Source: Saccharomyces mikatae IFO 1815 (Eukaryota > Ascomycota > Saccharomycetes > Saccharomycetales > Saccharomycetaceae). From it: a DNA stretch of 64,000 nucleotides. The notes under the pieces are model-generated. The model searched no databases, was not told the origin of the DNA, and was given only the letters and a program-made list of their open reading frames with translations. This document shows positions 29,494 through 39,197 of the stretch, one piece after another. The translations under genes and the position numbers were made by a program. Position 1 is the stretch's first letter, and each line of letters begins with the position of its first letter. The DNA is taken from the NCBI RefSeq assembly GCF_947241705.1, contig NC_079258.1, positions 186,001 through 250,000 on the forward strand, written 5' to 3'.

Positions 29494-30321
29494 CTAGAAC
29501 CGGTGCCTTCTTTTCCTCCCAGTGAACTTCGAATCCTTCGCAACTTTCCTCCCACGTCTTTTCATAAGCTCTTTCTTTCTTAGAATGAACTTCTTGGCAG
29601 ACTCTTTGTCTTTGCCCCCCTTCAACCGCTGGCGCAGCTGTTTCTTCAAGTTGACGTTCTCCTCGTCCATCGTCACACCGTCCAGATTCACTTGCTCCTC
29701 GCCCTGCGGTGGCGCACCACTGCTCAACACAAGATAGTATTTCTTATTCTTTTTAGACTCTGGGTCGTCCACCACAAGCCCGCCGCTAAACCCTGCCACT
29801 TTTGCAGATTGCAGGATATCGTCCACCTGGTCGTCGTTTTTCGGGTAGAATTGGGCCACGAACTTCCCACCCTTCTTCAGCGCAGCGTACAATGTGTTGA
29901 AAAACCTCATCAACCGCTGTTTCGGATCGTTGTATGAAGTATCTGCGTTGCACAGCCATTGTATCGCACTGATACTTATTGCTGCATCGAACGACCCTGC
30001 CCGGAAGGGCACCCCAGTGCCCATGTCCTGTAACATCAAATCACCTTCCAGCTCTCTTTCAAGACCCGTCGCAAGCATGCTGGGCGATATATCCAGCCCG
30101 CACCACACATGATCTCCCTCCTGTGTCAAAATCTCGCCAGACAAACCAGACCCGCATCCGATATCCAGGATGAAACTGCACGGCTGCAGGTTCAAAAGCT
30201 CCAACGCCCTCAGCGTCATTTTCGCCTGAATATGCTGCACTCTGGTCGAACCGGTATATTTATGTGCTTCGCTATCATTGTAGAAGATCTCCGGTGGGGC
30301 CAACTCTTCAGGACGTGACAT
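29494..30321 (-). CDS. BUD23: BUD23, 18S rRNA m7G1575 methyltransferase
   Basis: A 275-residue SAM-dependent methyltransferase that, with Trm112, makes m7G at position 1575 of 18S rRNA and supports nuclear export of the small subunit. SAM motif I is FILDIGCGSGLSGE (about residues 50-63), followed by the class I fold (CGLDISPSML, DAAISISAIQWLCN). The C-terminal 45 residues are strongly basic (for example RKKELMKRRGRKVAKDSK), the family's nuclear/rRNA-binding tail. Length is identical to S. cerevisiae. It is divergent with ARE1 over 414 bp. Confidence 0.96.
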   Translation of the reverse strand: MSRPEELAPPEIFYNDSEAHKYTGSTRVQHIQAKMTLRALELLNLQPCSFILDIGCGSGLSGEILTQEGDHVWCGLDISPSMLATGLERELEGDLMLQDMGTGVPFRAGSFDAAISISAIQWLCNADTSYNDPKQRLMRFFNTLYAALKKGGKFVAQFYPKNDDQVDDILQSAKVAGFSGGLVVDDPESKKNKKYYLVLSSGAPPQGEEQVNLDGVTMDEENVNLKKQLRQRLKGGKDKESAKKFILRKKELMKRRGRKVAKDSKFTGRKRRHRF

Positions 30322-30363
30322 TATTTTTTTGCGTCTACGATTCTACGTGATTCTTTGTTTCCG

Positions 30364-30429
30364 TGCTACTTCTCTGCTACTTCTCTGCCACTTCTGTACC
30401 GCTCCTGTACCGCTCCTGTACTCCTTTTG
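30364..30429. repeat. Degenerate 11-bp tandem repeat, about six units
   Basis: Successive units read TGCTACTTCTC, TGCTACTTCTC, TGCCACTTCTG, TACCGCTCCTG, TACCGCTCCTG, TACTCCTTTTG. The period of 11 bp is exact across the run, and two pairs of neighbouring units are identical. A second, 8-bp repeat (TCACTTTC, about 2.5 units) follows near 30453-30475. Both lie in the BUD23 promoter. Confidence 0.75.
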
Positions 30430-30586
30430 TTTCTTGATCTCTTCATCGTTTCCTCACTTTCTCACTTTCTCACTTCCATCCTACTCATCTCTTCTTTTTC
30501 TCGATAAAAAATGCCATGCCGTGGTATAGAGTGAAAAAAAAAATTGGCTTGGTCATCAAATACCCGGCCGTGGTGTATCTCGTTTA

Positions 30587-30598
30587 GTGAACAATAGC
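30587..30598 (-). promoter_or_regulatory. Rox1-like site upstream of ARE1
   Basis: The minus strand reads GCTATTGTTCAC, containing the ATTGTT core of the hypoxic repressor Rox1. It sits about 140 bp upstream of ARE1, a gene reported to respond to heme and oxygen. Motif match only. Confidence 0.4.
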
Positions 30599-30735
30599 AC
30601 CCAAGGCAGACCCTAGCAACATGCGGATGGTATAAGAAGGTCCAGGTCTGGGGGGCAGGGGCGTCCGACTGGTACACACAGGTGGTTGTTTAGCACGGCT
30701 CGCAACGAAACCGAAAACCAGATCAGATCGCAACA

Positions 30736-32550
30736 ATGACGGAGACCAAGAACTTGTTGCAAGACGAGCAGTTTCTTAAGATCCAGAAGCTCAATTCCGC
30801 AGAACCCAACAAACGGCATTCGGTCACGTACGATAATGTGATCCTGCCACAGGAGTCGGTGGAGGTTTCTCCACGGTCTTCCAGTACGTCGCTGGCAGAG
30901 CCAGCGACTAAGCCGGAAGAGGGTGTGGCAGGGGAGCAGGAACAGGAGGAGTATCCTGTGGATGCTCGCATGCAAAAGTATCTTTCGCACCTGGAGAGCA
31001 AGTCCCGGTCCAGGTTCCACCGCAAGGACGCCAGCAAGTATGTGTCGTTCTTTGGGGACGTGAGCTTTGACCCACGGCCCACGCTCCTGGACAGCGCCAT
31101 CAATGTGCCTTTCCAGACCACTTTCAAGGGCCCAGTGCTGGAGAAACAGCTTAAGGACTTACAGCAGACGAAGAAGACGGGCACGGGAACTGGAACGGCC
31201 ACTGGCACGGCCATGGCCAGCAAGAAGACGGGCAAGGCGGATGCTGCCCCTGGACAAAAACTGGAATCGAACTTCTCAGGAATCTACGTGTTCGCATGGA
31301 TGTTCCTGGGCTGGATTGCCATGCGTTGCTGCACGGATTACTACGCATCGCATGGGAGTGCATGGGGCAAGCTGGAAATTGTGCAGTACATGACGACGGA
31401 TCTCTTCACGATCGCAATGGTGGACTTGGGGATGTTCGTGTGCACTTTCTTCGTGGTGTTCGTGCACTGGCTGGTGAAGAAGCGGATTATCAGTTGGAAA
31501 TGGACCGGGTTCGTCGCAGTGAGCGCTTTCGAATTGACGTTCATTCCGTTGACTTTCCCCGTCTACGTCTACTACTTTGAGTTCAACTGGATCACTAGGA
31601 TCTTCCTGTTTCTGCACTCGGTGGTGTTTTTGATGAAGAGCCACTCGTTTGCCTTTTACAACGGGTATCTTTGGGACAGAAAGCAGGAGCTCGAGTTCTC
31701 CTCCAAGCAACTGCAGAAATATAAAGAGACGCTGTCCCCCGATACTCGGAAGATCCTGCAGAAAAGCTGTGATTTCTGCCTTTTTGAGTTGAACTACCAA
31801 ACCAAGGACAATGACTTCCCGAACAACATCACTTGCAGCAATTTCTTCATGTTCTGCCTGTTCCCCGTCCTTGTGTACCAGATCAACTACCCAAGAACTT
31901 CGCGCATAAGATGGAGATACGTGCTGGAGAAGGTCTGTGCCATCGTTGGCACCATCTTCCTCATGATGGTCACTGCGCAATTCTTCATGCACCCGGTGGC
32001 GATGCGCTGCATCGACTTCCGCAACACGCCCACTTTTGGCGGTTGGATCCCAGCCACCATGAGGTGGTTCCACCTGCTCTTCGACATGATTCCGGGCTTC
32101 ACTGTTCTTTACATGCTCACCTTCTACATGATTTGGGACGCTCTACTGAATTGCGTCGCCGAACTGACCAGGTTCGCCGACAGATATTTCTACGGTGACT
32201 GGTGGAACTGCGTTTCCTTTGACGAGTTCAGCAGAATCTGGAACGTACCAGTCCACAAGTTTTTACTAAGACACGTCTACCACAGCTCCATGGGTGCCCT
32301 GAACCTCAGCAAGAGCCAAGCAACCCTGTTCACGTTTTTCTTAAGTGCCGTGTTCCACGAAATGGCCATGTTCGCCATTTTCAAGAGGGTCAGGGGATAC
32401 CTGTTTCTGTTCCAACTCTCGCAGTTTGTGTGGACTGCATTAAGTAACACCAAGTTCCTACGAGCAAGACCGCAATTATCCAATGTTGTCTTTTCCTTTG
32501 GTGTATGTTCAGGACCCAGCATCATCATGACGTTGTACCTGACTTTGTGA
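30736..32550 (+). CDS. ARE1: ARE1, acyl-CoA:sterol acyltransferase (ACAT, MBOAT)
   Basis: A 604-residue multi-pass ER enzyme that esterifies ergosterol precursors with fatty acyl-CoA for storage in lipid droplets. The MBOAT/ACAT signature FYGDWWN is at residues 485-491 and the conserved catalytic histidine is His541 (FHEMAMF). The N-terminal 180 residues are soluble and variable, including a Gly/Thr/Ala run (GTGTGTATGTAM, about 156-167) encoded by a GC-rich hexamer-like repeat. S. cerevisiae Are1 has about 610 residues. The gene is clearly richer in G+C than most neighbours. Its duplication partner is ARE2. Confidence 0.96.
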   Translation: MTETKNLLQDEQFLKIQKLNSAEPNKRHSVTYDNVILPQESVEVSPRSSSTSLAEPATKPEEGVAGEQEQEEYPVDARMQKYLSHLESKSRSRFHRKDASKYVSFFGDVSFDPRPTLLDSAINVPFQTTFKGPVLEKQLKDLQQTKKTGTGTGTATGTAMASKKTGKADAAPGQKLESNFSGIYVFAWMFLGWIAMRCCTDYYASHGSAWGKLEIVQYMTTDLFTIAMVDLGMFVCTFFVVFVHWLVKKRIISWKWTGFVAVSAFELTFIPLTFPVYVYYFEFNWITRIFLFLHSVVFLMKSHSFAFYNGYLWDRKQELEFSSKQLQKYKETLSPDTRKILQKSCDFCLFELNYQTKDNDFPNNITCSNFFMFCLFPVLVYQINYPRTSRIRWRYVLEKVCAIVGTIFLMMVTAQFFMHPVAMRCIDFRNTPTFGGWIPATMRWFHLLFDMIPGFTVLYMLTFYMIWDALLNCVAELTRFADRYFYGDWWNCVSFDEFSRIWNVPVHKFLLRHVYHSSMGALNLSKSQATLFTFFLSAVFHEMAMFAIFKRVRGYLFLFQLSQFVWTALSNTKFLRARPQLSNVVFSFGVCSGPSIIMTLYLTL

Positions 32551-32563
32551 AACCCCACCATAC

Positions 32564-32569
32564 CACGTG
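32564..32569. promoter_or_regulatory. CACGTG E-box between ARE1 and YCR051W
   Basis: A CACGTG palindrome lies just after the ARE1 stop and about 256 bp upstream of YCR051W. It could bind Cbf1, Pho4 or a related bHLH factor. Only the motif supports this. Confidence 0.3.
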
Positions 32570-32824
32570 TGCCCCTTCCCCGCAAGCCCTTGATAGAGAT
32601 ACAACAGGAATCGCCGTTTGCTCCGCCGTGGCCAAGAACTCTATATGTTATTTTATACAAACTACTATCAACTATATACAATAGTATTATTCATCTTCTA
32701 AGTCGCGGGTAAGACCTTTTTTTGTTACCATTTTTTCCACTAAAAATTTTCGATGCCTGTTTTAGAACTAGAGCAAGAATTCGAAGGGACAATAATCGAT
32801 GAATTCAGGTGGTGCAACGACAAG

Positions 32825-33493
32825 ATGAACGCTAACATATGGGTGGCTGCCTCAGATGGTAATGTGGACCGAGTGGAACGTATCCTCCGCGAGAGCAACG
32901 GCAGCATGACTCCGCAAACGAAGGACATTAACGGTTACACTCCGATGCATGCTGCTGCCGCATACGGCCACACAGACCTGCTCAAGAAAATGTGCAGCGA
33001 GTACAACGGAGATATTAACGTGCTGGATAATGATGGTGACACTCCTTTGCACCACGTGGAGGATGTGGGCACTGCCAAGTTGATCGTGGAAGAGCTAGGC
33101 GGAGACTTCACTATTAGAAACGCCGAGGGCCAAACGCCATACGACTCGTTCGTGGAGAATGGCGAAGATGGTGAGCTCATCGAGTACATGAGGATCAAGT
33201 CTGGCGTGGCCGACTCCCACGGTGCGGACGGCTCGCAGGGCGAGGGTATCATCAACAACCAGCTGCTAGAGGAGTTCAAGGACAGCGTGCGGTACACTCT
33301 GGAGAACGACCCTGAGGAAGGGGCCGATGAGTCCACTTTGCAACGTCGGAGGCAATTGGAACAAATCATTACAGGAGATAACGCCGAAGAGGAGTTGGAA
33401 AGATATATCCGCACCATGGTCAGGGAACAGATGCTGGGCCAGGGCTCCATGGGGGATGGCATGGGCGAACCAGACTCTAAGAGAAGAAAATAA
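32825..33493 (+). CDS. YCR051W: YCR051W, ankyrin-repeat protein
   Basis: A 222-residue small ankyrin-repeat protein of unclear function. The start is taken at the ATG at 32825 ([20 protein letters not shown]), which gives the S. cerevisiae length; the open frame also has an ATG 24 codons upstream at 32753, so a longer form cannot be excluded. Ankyrin repeats are visible at about residues 1-30, 36-60 ([20 protein letters not shown]), 70-92 ([20 protein letters not shown]) and 100-125. The C-terminal third is acidic and helical and ends in SKRRK. It lies in the G+C-rich part of the window. Confidence 0.9.
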   Translation: MNANIWVAASDGNVDRVERILRESNGSMTPQTKDINGYTPMHAAAAYGHTDLLKKMCSEYNGDINVLDNDGDTPLHHVEDVGTAKLIVEELGGDFTIRNAEGQTPYDSFVENGEDGELIEYMRIKSGVADSHGADGSQGEGIINNQLLEEFKDSVRYTLENDPEEGADESTLQRRRQLEQIITGDNAEEELERYIRTMVREQMLGQGSMGDGMGEPDSKRRK

Positions 33494-33560
33494 CGGTATC
33501 ATGCATATCATACATATCATACGTATTTTTCCTCGTTAAAGGAAACTGAGCCTGGCACCG

Positions 33561-33566
33561 CACGTG
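33561..33566. promoter_or_regulatory. CACGTG E-box upstream of RSC6
   Basis: CACGTG lies about 180 bp upstream of RSC6, flanked as CCGCACGTGCCA. Cbf1 is the commonest yeast binder of such isolated sites, but no functional evidence is available here. Confidence 0.3.
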
Positions 33567-33740
33567 CCAATCCTCTTGCCATATGTAATTTTTTTTTGTG
33601 CATTAATAGACAGTTTAACTAGTTGAAACTTCACCGCGTTAGAAAATAGAGAGAAAAAAACGTTGTAGTGAAAGAAAAGCAACAAACGTACGCTTGCTTC
33701 AGAAGGCAGCTTCAGTGTAGAAACAGTAAGAGAGCAGTTC

Positions 33741-35177
33741 ATGAAAATGGTGACACAAACCAATCCGGTCCCAGTCACGTATCCAACGGATGCTTACATC
33801 CCCACGTACCTTCCCGATGACAAGGTTTCCAACCTCGCAGATTTGAAAAAATTGATAGAAATGGATTCCAGACTGGATCTGTATTTGACAAGAAGGAGGC
33901 TGGATACATCGATCAATTTGCCCACGAACACCAAAAACAAAGATCATTCTCCCGGCAGGGAAACGCTAAGAATTTATGTCTATAACACCACAGAAAACCG
34001 CCCTCGCAACGACTCTGACGCCTCAGCGGACTCAGGTAAGACCACATGGACACTGAGAATAGAAGGTAAACTACTGCACGAATCTGGCAAGGGAAACCGC
34101 CCATTCAGTGGATTTTTGGAAGGTATTGCGATTGATTTCAAAAAGGTGAAACCGGGCCACATGGGCAAGAAGAGGAAACACGATTCCTCATTGAGCCTTC
34201 CATTGAATTTGCAGCAAGCTGAAGACGACGATGCAGATGTCTCCATGATCGATGATGACAACGGCGAAGACGAAGACAACGATGAAGGAGAACCCAAGGA
34301 GGAGATTGTGGATGCCCTAGAATGGACCTACGACGAAAACAACATCGTGGAGTTCGACGGTATCGATGTAAAGAGGCAGGGCAAGGAGAATTTGCAATGC
34401 AGCATAACCATCCAGTTGAAAGGTGTGGATGGCGGTAAAGTGCAGTACTCGCCCAACCTGGCTACATTGATCGGTATGCAAACGGGTTCGGTTAACGACG
34501 CGGTCTATTCGATGTATAAATACATTTTAATCAACAACTTATTTGTCACGGAACGAACCAAGTCTCAGGACGAAGCTAATGATGTCGAGAATAACAATAA
34601 CAACAGTGACGGCGATGGCGACGAGGGAAACGCTCCTCAAGATAAGCCAGAATTGGGCGAAGTGGAACTAGATTCACTTTTACAAAAAGTATTGGATACA
34701 AACGCCACACACCTCCCCTTGATGAATGTCGTCCAAAGCATAAATAAACTAGTATTACCGCTACCGCCCATCAAGCTAGACTATACAATTGATCTAGCCA
34801 AAGATACTACGTACGGTGCTACCAGCTTGGATGTAGATGTATCACATATCCTCCACCAATCGCAACCACAGCCACAACTTCAAAAAGAGGGAGAGACAGA
34901 TGCCGAAGATACAGCTAAACTGCGTGAAATTACAAAGCTTGCTTTACAATTAAATTCCAGTGCTCAGAAATATCAGTTTTTCCACGAATTGTCTCTGCAT
35001 CCAAGAGAAACGCTGACTCACTACTTGTGGTCTTCCAAGCAAAACGAGCTCGTACTACAGGGTGATCAGTACTTCAATGAAGACGCTGCAAGAACCAGCG
35101 ATATATACACCAATAATAGCGATGACAGAGCACTAATGGGCAATATTTCACTTCTTTACTCCCAGGGAAGACTATAA
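33741..35177 (+). CDS. RSC6: RSC6, subunit of the RSC chromatin remodeller
   Basis: A 478-residue nuclear protein, the Swp73/BAF60-type subunit of the essential RSC remodelling complex. Two in-frame ATGs occur two codons apart (33741 and 33747); the second gives the N-terminus MVTQTNPVPVTYPTDAYIPT that I recall for S. cerevisiae. After a conserved start (to about residue 60) there are acidic low-complexity stretches (about 155-185 and 277-298), a SWIB-like central domain with LATLIGMQTGSVNDAVYSMY (about 237-256), and a conserved C-terminal helical part. The variable loops differ strongly from S. cerevisiae, while the core does not. Confidence 0.94.
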   Translation: MKMVTQTNPVPVTYPTDAYIPTYLPDDKVSNLADLKKLIEMDSRLDLYLTRRRLDTSINLPTNTKNKDHSPGRETLRIYVYNTTENRPRNDSDASADSGKTTWTLRIEGKLLHESGKGNRPFSGFLEGIAIDFKKVKPGHMGKKRKHDSSLSLPLNLQQAEDDDADVSMIDDDNGEDEDNDEGEPKEEIVDALEWTYDENNIVEFDGIDVKRQGKENLQCSITIQLKGVDGGKVQYSPNLATLIGMQTGSVNDAVYSMYKYILINNLFVTERTKSQDEANDVENNNNNSDGDGDEGNAPQDKPELGEVELDSLLQKVLDTNATHLPLMNVVQSINKLVLPLPPIKLDYTIDLAKDTTYGATSLDVDVSHILHQSQPQPQLQKEGETDAEDTAKLREITKLALQLNSSAQKYQFFHELSLHPRETLTHYLWSSKQNELVLQGDQYFNEDAARTSDIYTNNSDDRALMGNISLLYSQGRL

Positions 35178-35231
35178 ATGCCTAATGTGCCTATCGTTCA
35201 CCACCTCGTGTGGAGTGATCATGCGATCAAA

Positions 35232-35238
35232 GAGTCAT
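35232..35238 (-). promoter_or_regulatory. Gcn4-type site of THR4
   Basis: The minus strand reads ATGACTC followed by TT, a common functional form of the Gcn4 element (TGACTC core). It lies about 180 bp upstream of THR4, an amino-acid biosynthesis gene under general control. Confidence 0.6.
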
Positions 35239-35416
35239 TGAAACAAGAAAAATGAGAAAAATGAAAAATTTTCGACAAGTATATAGTCATTCCATTCAAT
35301 AATGTATATGTTTTCTTTCGACACCATCTATATTATTATACTTTACACACATATAGTTTGTTTTTGTATTATAACAGCAGTGTTTGTTCTTATACGGTCA
35401 ATACTCCCCAGTAACA

Positions 35417-36961
35417 ATGCCTACTGATTCTCAAGTTTACAGATCCACCAGATCTAGCTCTCCAAAGACCTTTTCTTTTGAGGATGCTATCATTCAAGGT
35501 TTAGCCACTGATGGTGGTCTTTTCATCCCACCAACTATTCCACAAGTTGGTGAGGCTACTCTTTTTAATGACTGGTCAAAGTTGTCCTTTCAAGACTTGG
35601 CTTTCGAAATTATGCGACTATACATTGCCCAAGAGGAAATCCCAGATGCTGACCTAAAAGATTTGATCAAGAGATCTTATTCTACTTTCCGTTCTGACAA
35701 AGTCACACCGCTAGTGCAAAACGTCACCGGCGACAAGGAGAATTTGCACATTTTGGAATTATTCCACGGTCCTACCTACGCTTTCAAAGATGTTGCTTTG
35801 CAATTTGTTGGTAATCTTTTTGAATATTTCTTGCAAAGAACCAATGCCAATTTGCCCGAAGGCAAGAAGAAGCAAATTACGGTGGTTGGTGCTACCTCTG
35901 GTGACACTGGTTCCGCAGCTATCTACGGTTTGAGAGGTAAAAAGGATGTTTCCGTTTTCATTTTGTATCCAACAGGTAGAATTTCCCCAATTCAAGAAGA
36001 GCAAATGACGACTGTTCCAGATGAAAATGTCCAAACCTTGTCTGTCACTGGTACTTTCGACAACTGTCAAGATATTGTTAAGGCCATCTTCGGTGACAAA
36101 GAGTTCAACTCTAAACACAATGTTGGTGCTGTAAACTCCATCAACTGGGCAAGAATTTTGGCTCAAATGACCTACTACTTCTACTCTTTTTTCCAAGCTA
36201 CCAACGGTAAGGACTCTAAGAAAGTCAAGTTTGTTGTACCAAGTGGGAACTTTGGTGACATATTGGCAGGGTACTTCGCTAAGAAAATGGGTTTACCAAT
36301 TGAAAAACTGGCCATTGCTACTAACGAGAACGATATTTTGGACAGATTCTTGAAATCTGGTTTATACGAAAGATCCGACAAGGTTGCTGCTACTTTATCT
36401 CCGGCAATGGATATCTTAATCTCATCTAATTTCGAAAGACTATTATGGTACCTAGCTCGTGAATACTTGGCTAATGGCGATGATTTGAAAGCAGGTGAAA
36501 TTGTTAACAACTGGTTCCAAGAATTGAAAACTGAAGGTAAATTCCAAGTTAACAAATCCATCATTGAAGGTGCATCAAAGGACTTTACATCCGAAAGAGT
36601 CTCCAACGAAGAAACTTCTGAAACAATCAAGAAAATCTACCAATCCTCTGTAAATCCAAAACATTACATCCTGGATCCTCATACAGCTGTCGGTGTTTGT
36701 GCCACAGAAAGATTGATCGCAAAAGATAACGAAAAATCTATCCAATACATCTCTTTGTCTACCGCTCATCCAGCTAAATTTGCTGATGCAGTCAACAATG
36801 CATTATCTGGATTTTCTAATTATTCATTCGAAAAGGACGTTTTGCCTGAAGAATTGAAAAAACTATCCACATTAAAGAAGAAGTTGAAATTCGTTGAAAG
36901 AGCTGACGTTGAATTGGTTAAGAACGCCATTGAAGAAGAACTTGCTAAAATGAAATTATAA
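35417..36961 (+). CDS. THR4: THR4, threonine synthase
   Basis: A 514-residue pyridoxal-phosphate enzyme that converts O-phosphohomoserine to threonine, the last step of threonine synthesis in the cytosol. The start is the ATG at 35417 (MPTDSQVYRSTRSSSPKTFS); only a non-ATG extension exists upstream. The PLP lysine is Lys124 in FHGPTYAFKDVALQF, and the phosphate-binding loop is GATSGDTGSAA (about residues 154-164). Codon use is strongly biased toward preferred yeast codons, indicating high expression. The protein differs from S. cerevisiae at only a few percent of positions. Confidence 0.98.
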   Translation: MPTDSQVYRSTRSSSPKTFSFEDAIIQGLATDGGLFIPPTIPQVGEATLFNDWSKLSFQDLAFEIMRLYIAQEEIPDADLKDLIKRSYSTFRSDKVTPLVQNVTGDKENLHILELFHGPTYAFKDVALQFVGNLFEYFLQRTNANLPEGKKKQITVVGATSGDTGSAAIYGLRGKKDVSVFILYPTGRISPIQEEQMTTVPDENVQTLSVTGTFDNCQDIVKAIFGDKEFNSKHNVGAVNSINWARILAQMTYYFYSFFQATNGKDSKKVKFVVPSGNFGDILAGYFAKKMGLPIEKLAIATNENDILDRFLKSGLYERSDKVAATLSPAMDILISSNFERLLWYLAREYLANGDDLKAGEIVNNWFQELKTEGKFQVNKSIIEGASKDFTSERVSNEETSETIKKIYQSSVNPKHYILDPHTAVGVCATERLIAKDNEKSIQYISLSTAHPAKFADAVNNALSGFSNYSFEKDVLPEELKKLSTLKKKLKFVERADVELVKNAIEEELAKMKL

Positions 36962-37117
36962 GATCTTTTTTTGTCATGAATATATTATATTCTATATATC
37001 ATATAGAATTCTATAATTAATAGAAAATGTGAAGTACGATTATCCTTAATGTTAATCACAGTGAAAAGGTTGAGAGGAGGGAGAATATAATATATACAAA
37101 AGACCATAATTAATCTT

Positions 37118-38809
37118 TTAATCTTCATCTACACTAATAATCTGTGAACTTTCGTTCTCAAGGACTTCTTTTTTGGATACTAATCTAACTTTGCCGCCCT
37201 TTTCCACCGATATTTCATAACCTGCTTTACTCAACGCATCATCCTGAACAACGTCTTGTGCTTCCATTTTTTTGACATATTCCTGATTCTTGGCATTGTT
37301 CTTCAATAAAAACTTGAGACAAACAATGGCTCTTTCTTTAATGAACGGATCGTTATCGTCAATAACACAATTGGAGAGAATTAACCCAAGACCACCCAAT
37401 TCTGTTATTTGATCTTGAATTTCAGGATGTGCGTATACCAGCGACGCCAATATTTCAATTATGACTAATTTACAATTAGGGAAGTTATCTGCCCTAATGA
37501 AAGATGAGTTGGCGTTGACACGGTTAAAGATCAATACTCGATCCTCGATTTTATTACCTTGATAATCTGTGATCTTAATGTCACTCATCGTTTCACTATC
37601 CCCCTTTAAGAAATTAATCCTCAATAAATTTTTCTGGAAAGTATCTAATAACGATACTAATACTCTCACAGAATCATACGATATCAAAAATTTTCTAACA
37701 TGGTCAAATTTACACAGGTCAGAAATTACATCTAAACAGGATAGCAAAGTTGAATGTAGTTGGATAGCAACTGAAGGAGTGTAATTGTTAGCACTTCTTT
37801 TGAAAAACGCAGGAATATCGTCAGATGCAAGGCGTTGCAAAATGGGATAACACCATGACATAATTGTAGTTAACTCGTATTTATTCCAATCTTCTTTACT
37901 CGTTACAATAAGCTGCAGTATTTGTAACAGTTTGGTGAATTTTCCTGGTTGTCTATTTTCTAATCCATAAAGATATTTACTAAAAGAAGCAGTGGTGAGG
38001 CTTTTGCTAATACAGTCTAAAACAGATAGGTCAACAGATGTAATTTTTAATTTTGAATCATCCAGATAGCTTCTGCCCTTTTCAATTACAAAGGATTCTT
38101 CTTGATCTCGAATGAATTTAGCTGTAACTATATCGAGAAAGATAATATCTCTTAGAGAATAATAGTCACTCTCAGGTGTGTCATTGTCCCTAAAAAATTC
38201 GTTGGAAAACTCATCATTGCAGAGATATGCTTTGAAAAGAAATAGATATGGCAACCAAAATTGCTCCTCTTCTTCACCCTCCTCGAACTTGATACGATAG
38301 GGATATTGGAAAAATTTCAATAGACCTAAGAAAGTAGTCATATCTACTGTAGAGTAATTTTGTTGCATGTTGTAAAGGCATGTCAAGCACGCAATGTAAA
38401 GATGTTTTATTAGTGGAGTGTCAACGACATACTCACTATCAGCATGCAGAAAACCACGTATTACTAGATTTTGTAGTAAAAGCTTCTGTGGAATTTTCTG
38501 ATTTTCAGCAGCAAGGTTTCTCATCAGTAAGATAATGCCTCTCATTGTTCTTGTATATGGTATTGAGCTAACTGCATTCAAGGTTGTCGGTAACAGAGTT
38601 GCCTCCAACGTGTCTCTTAATCGTTCCCATAAAAACTGAGAGTCAGCCATCGATTTCCTATGTTTTTCATCATTAAATGTCCTTTGAAAAACTTGGTTCA
38701 GGTTTTCGATTATAGACTCATAATCCTCAACGCAACGTGGGTCATTCTTCATTTTTGCATCGATTGAATCAAACAATTTGAATTCATCGGAGAATTTTTC
38801 AAAGGCCAT
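37118..38809 (-). CDS. CTR86: CTR86, essential ataxin-10-domain protein
   Basis: A 563-residue helical-repeat cytoplasmic protein, the same length as S. cerevisiae Ctr86. The C-terminal part (about residues 440-540, with LVIIEILASLVYAHPEIQDQ and GGLGLILSNCVIDDNDPFIK) is the ataxin-10 domain, an armadillo-like fold. The name comes from an early link to copper transport, but its molecular role is not settled. The tail is acidic (SSQIISVDED). It is followed by 388 bp before PWP2, with both genes on the minus strand. Confidence 0.94.
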   Translation of the reverse strand: MAFEKFSDEFKLFDSIDAKMKNDPRCVEDYESIIENLNQVFQRTFNDEKHRKSMADSQFLWERLRDTLEATLLPTTLNAVSSIPYTRTMRGIILLMRNLAAENQKIPQKLLLQNLVIRGFLHADSEYVVDTPLIKHLYIACLTCLYNMQQNYSTVDMTTFLGLLKFFQYPYRIKFEEGEEEEQFWLPYLFLFKAYLCNDEFSNEFFRDNDTPESDYYSLRDIIFLDIVTAKFIRDQEESFVIEKGRSYLDDSKLKITSVDLSVLDCISKSLTTASFSKYLYGLENRQPGKFTKLLQILQLIVTSKEDWNKYELTTIMSWCYPILQRLASDDIPAFFKRSANNYTPSVAIQLHSTLLSCLDVISDLCKFDHVRKFLISYDSVRVLVSLLDTFQKNLLRINFLKGDSETMSDIKITDYQGNKIEDRVLIFNRVNANSSFIRADNFPNCKLVIIEILASLVYAHPEIQDQITELGGLGLILSNCVIDDNDPFIKERAIVCLKFLLKNNAKNQEYVKKMEAQDVVQDDALSKAGYEISVEKGGKVRLVSKKEVLENESSQIISVDED

Positions 38810-39197
38810 GGCTATTTAATCGACCTAATTTGATTATGTAACAATGCTATTCTGTGAGCGTGGTTATTCTGGCCAGGTACACAGCAGTTGATATATTTGT
38901 GTCAAGTTTTTTTTTTCCTCATCCCATCGATTTTCATTTTTCTTCCTTTCTAATTTTTCGCCAAAGGGAGTTCCTTACATATAATTAGGAGAAAACCTTG
39001 TCAGGCAAAGGATTCTTTTGTTGGTAATCCTCAACTGACATATTATACCCACATAATGATTCTATCATGATCTCGGTTTTGAAGTGAATTCTTTTGATGA
39101 TATTAAAATACAGATGTAATGCTTTATATAGTTCTATACTAGAGGGTTATTAAAATGTATGATGTGAATGTGCATAAATAAAAGACGGTGAAATTTT
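38810..39197. other. CTR86-PWP2 intergenic region
   Basis: A 388-bp region holding the CTR86 promoter and the PWP2 3' flank. It has a T tract near 38908-38918 and otherwise ordinary AT-rich sequence. I see no clear named regulatory site, RNA gene or repeat. Confidence 0.5.

Larger units (their letters stand above)
30322..30735. promoter_or_regulatory. BUD23-ARE1 divergent promoter
   Basis: This 414-bp region drives both genes. The BUD23 side contains a pyrimidine-rich 11-bp-period repeat and an 8-bp TCACTTTC repeat. The ARE1 side has an A run (30534-30542), a TACCCGG sequence near Reb1 consensus at about 30562, and a Rox1-like site. In S. cerevisiae this interval (YCR047C-YCR048W) is a well-known meiotic double-strand-break hotspot. 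Confidence 0.6.

Noticed and set aside
31276-32073. 265-codon minus-strand frame opposite ARE1
   Set aside because: Long antisense frames are expected in this G+C-rich gene; composition (His/Glu/Val-rich) mirrors ARE1 codons and no domain is visible.
32277-32681. 134-codon minus-strand frame at the ARE1 3' end (position of doubtful reference ORFs)
   Set aside because: Overlaps the conserved ARE1 C-terminus antisense; the corresponding reference ORFs are classed as dubious.
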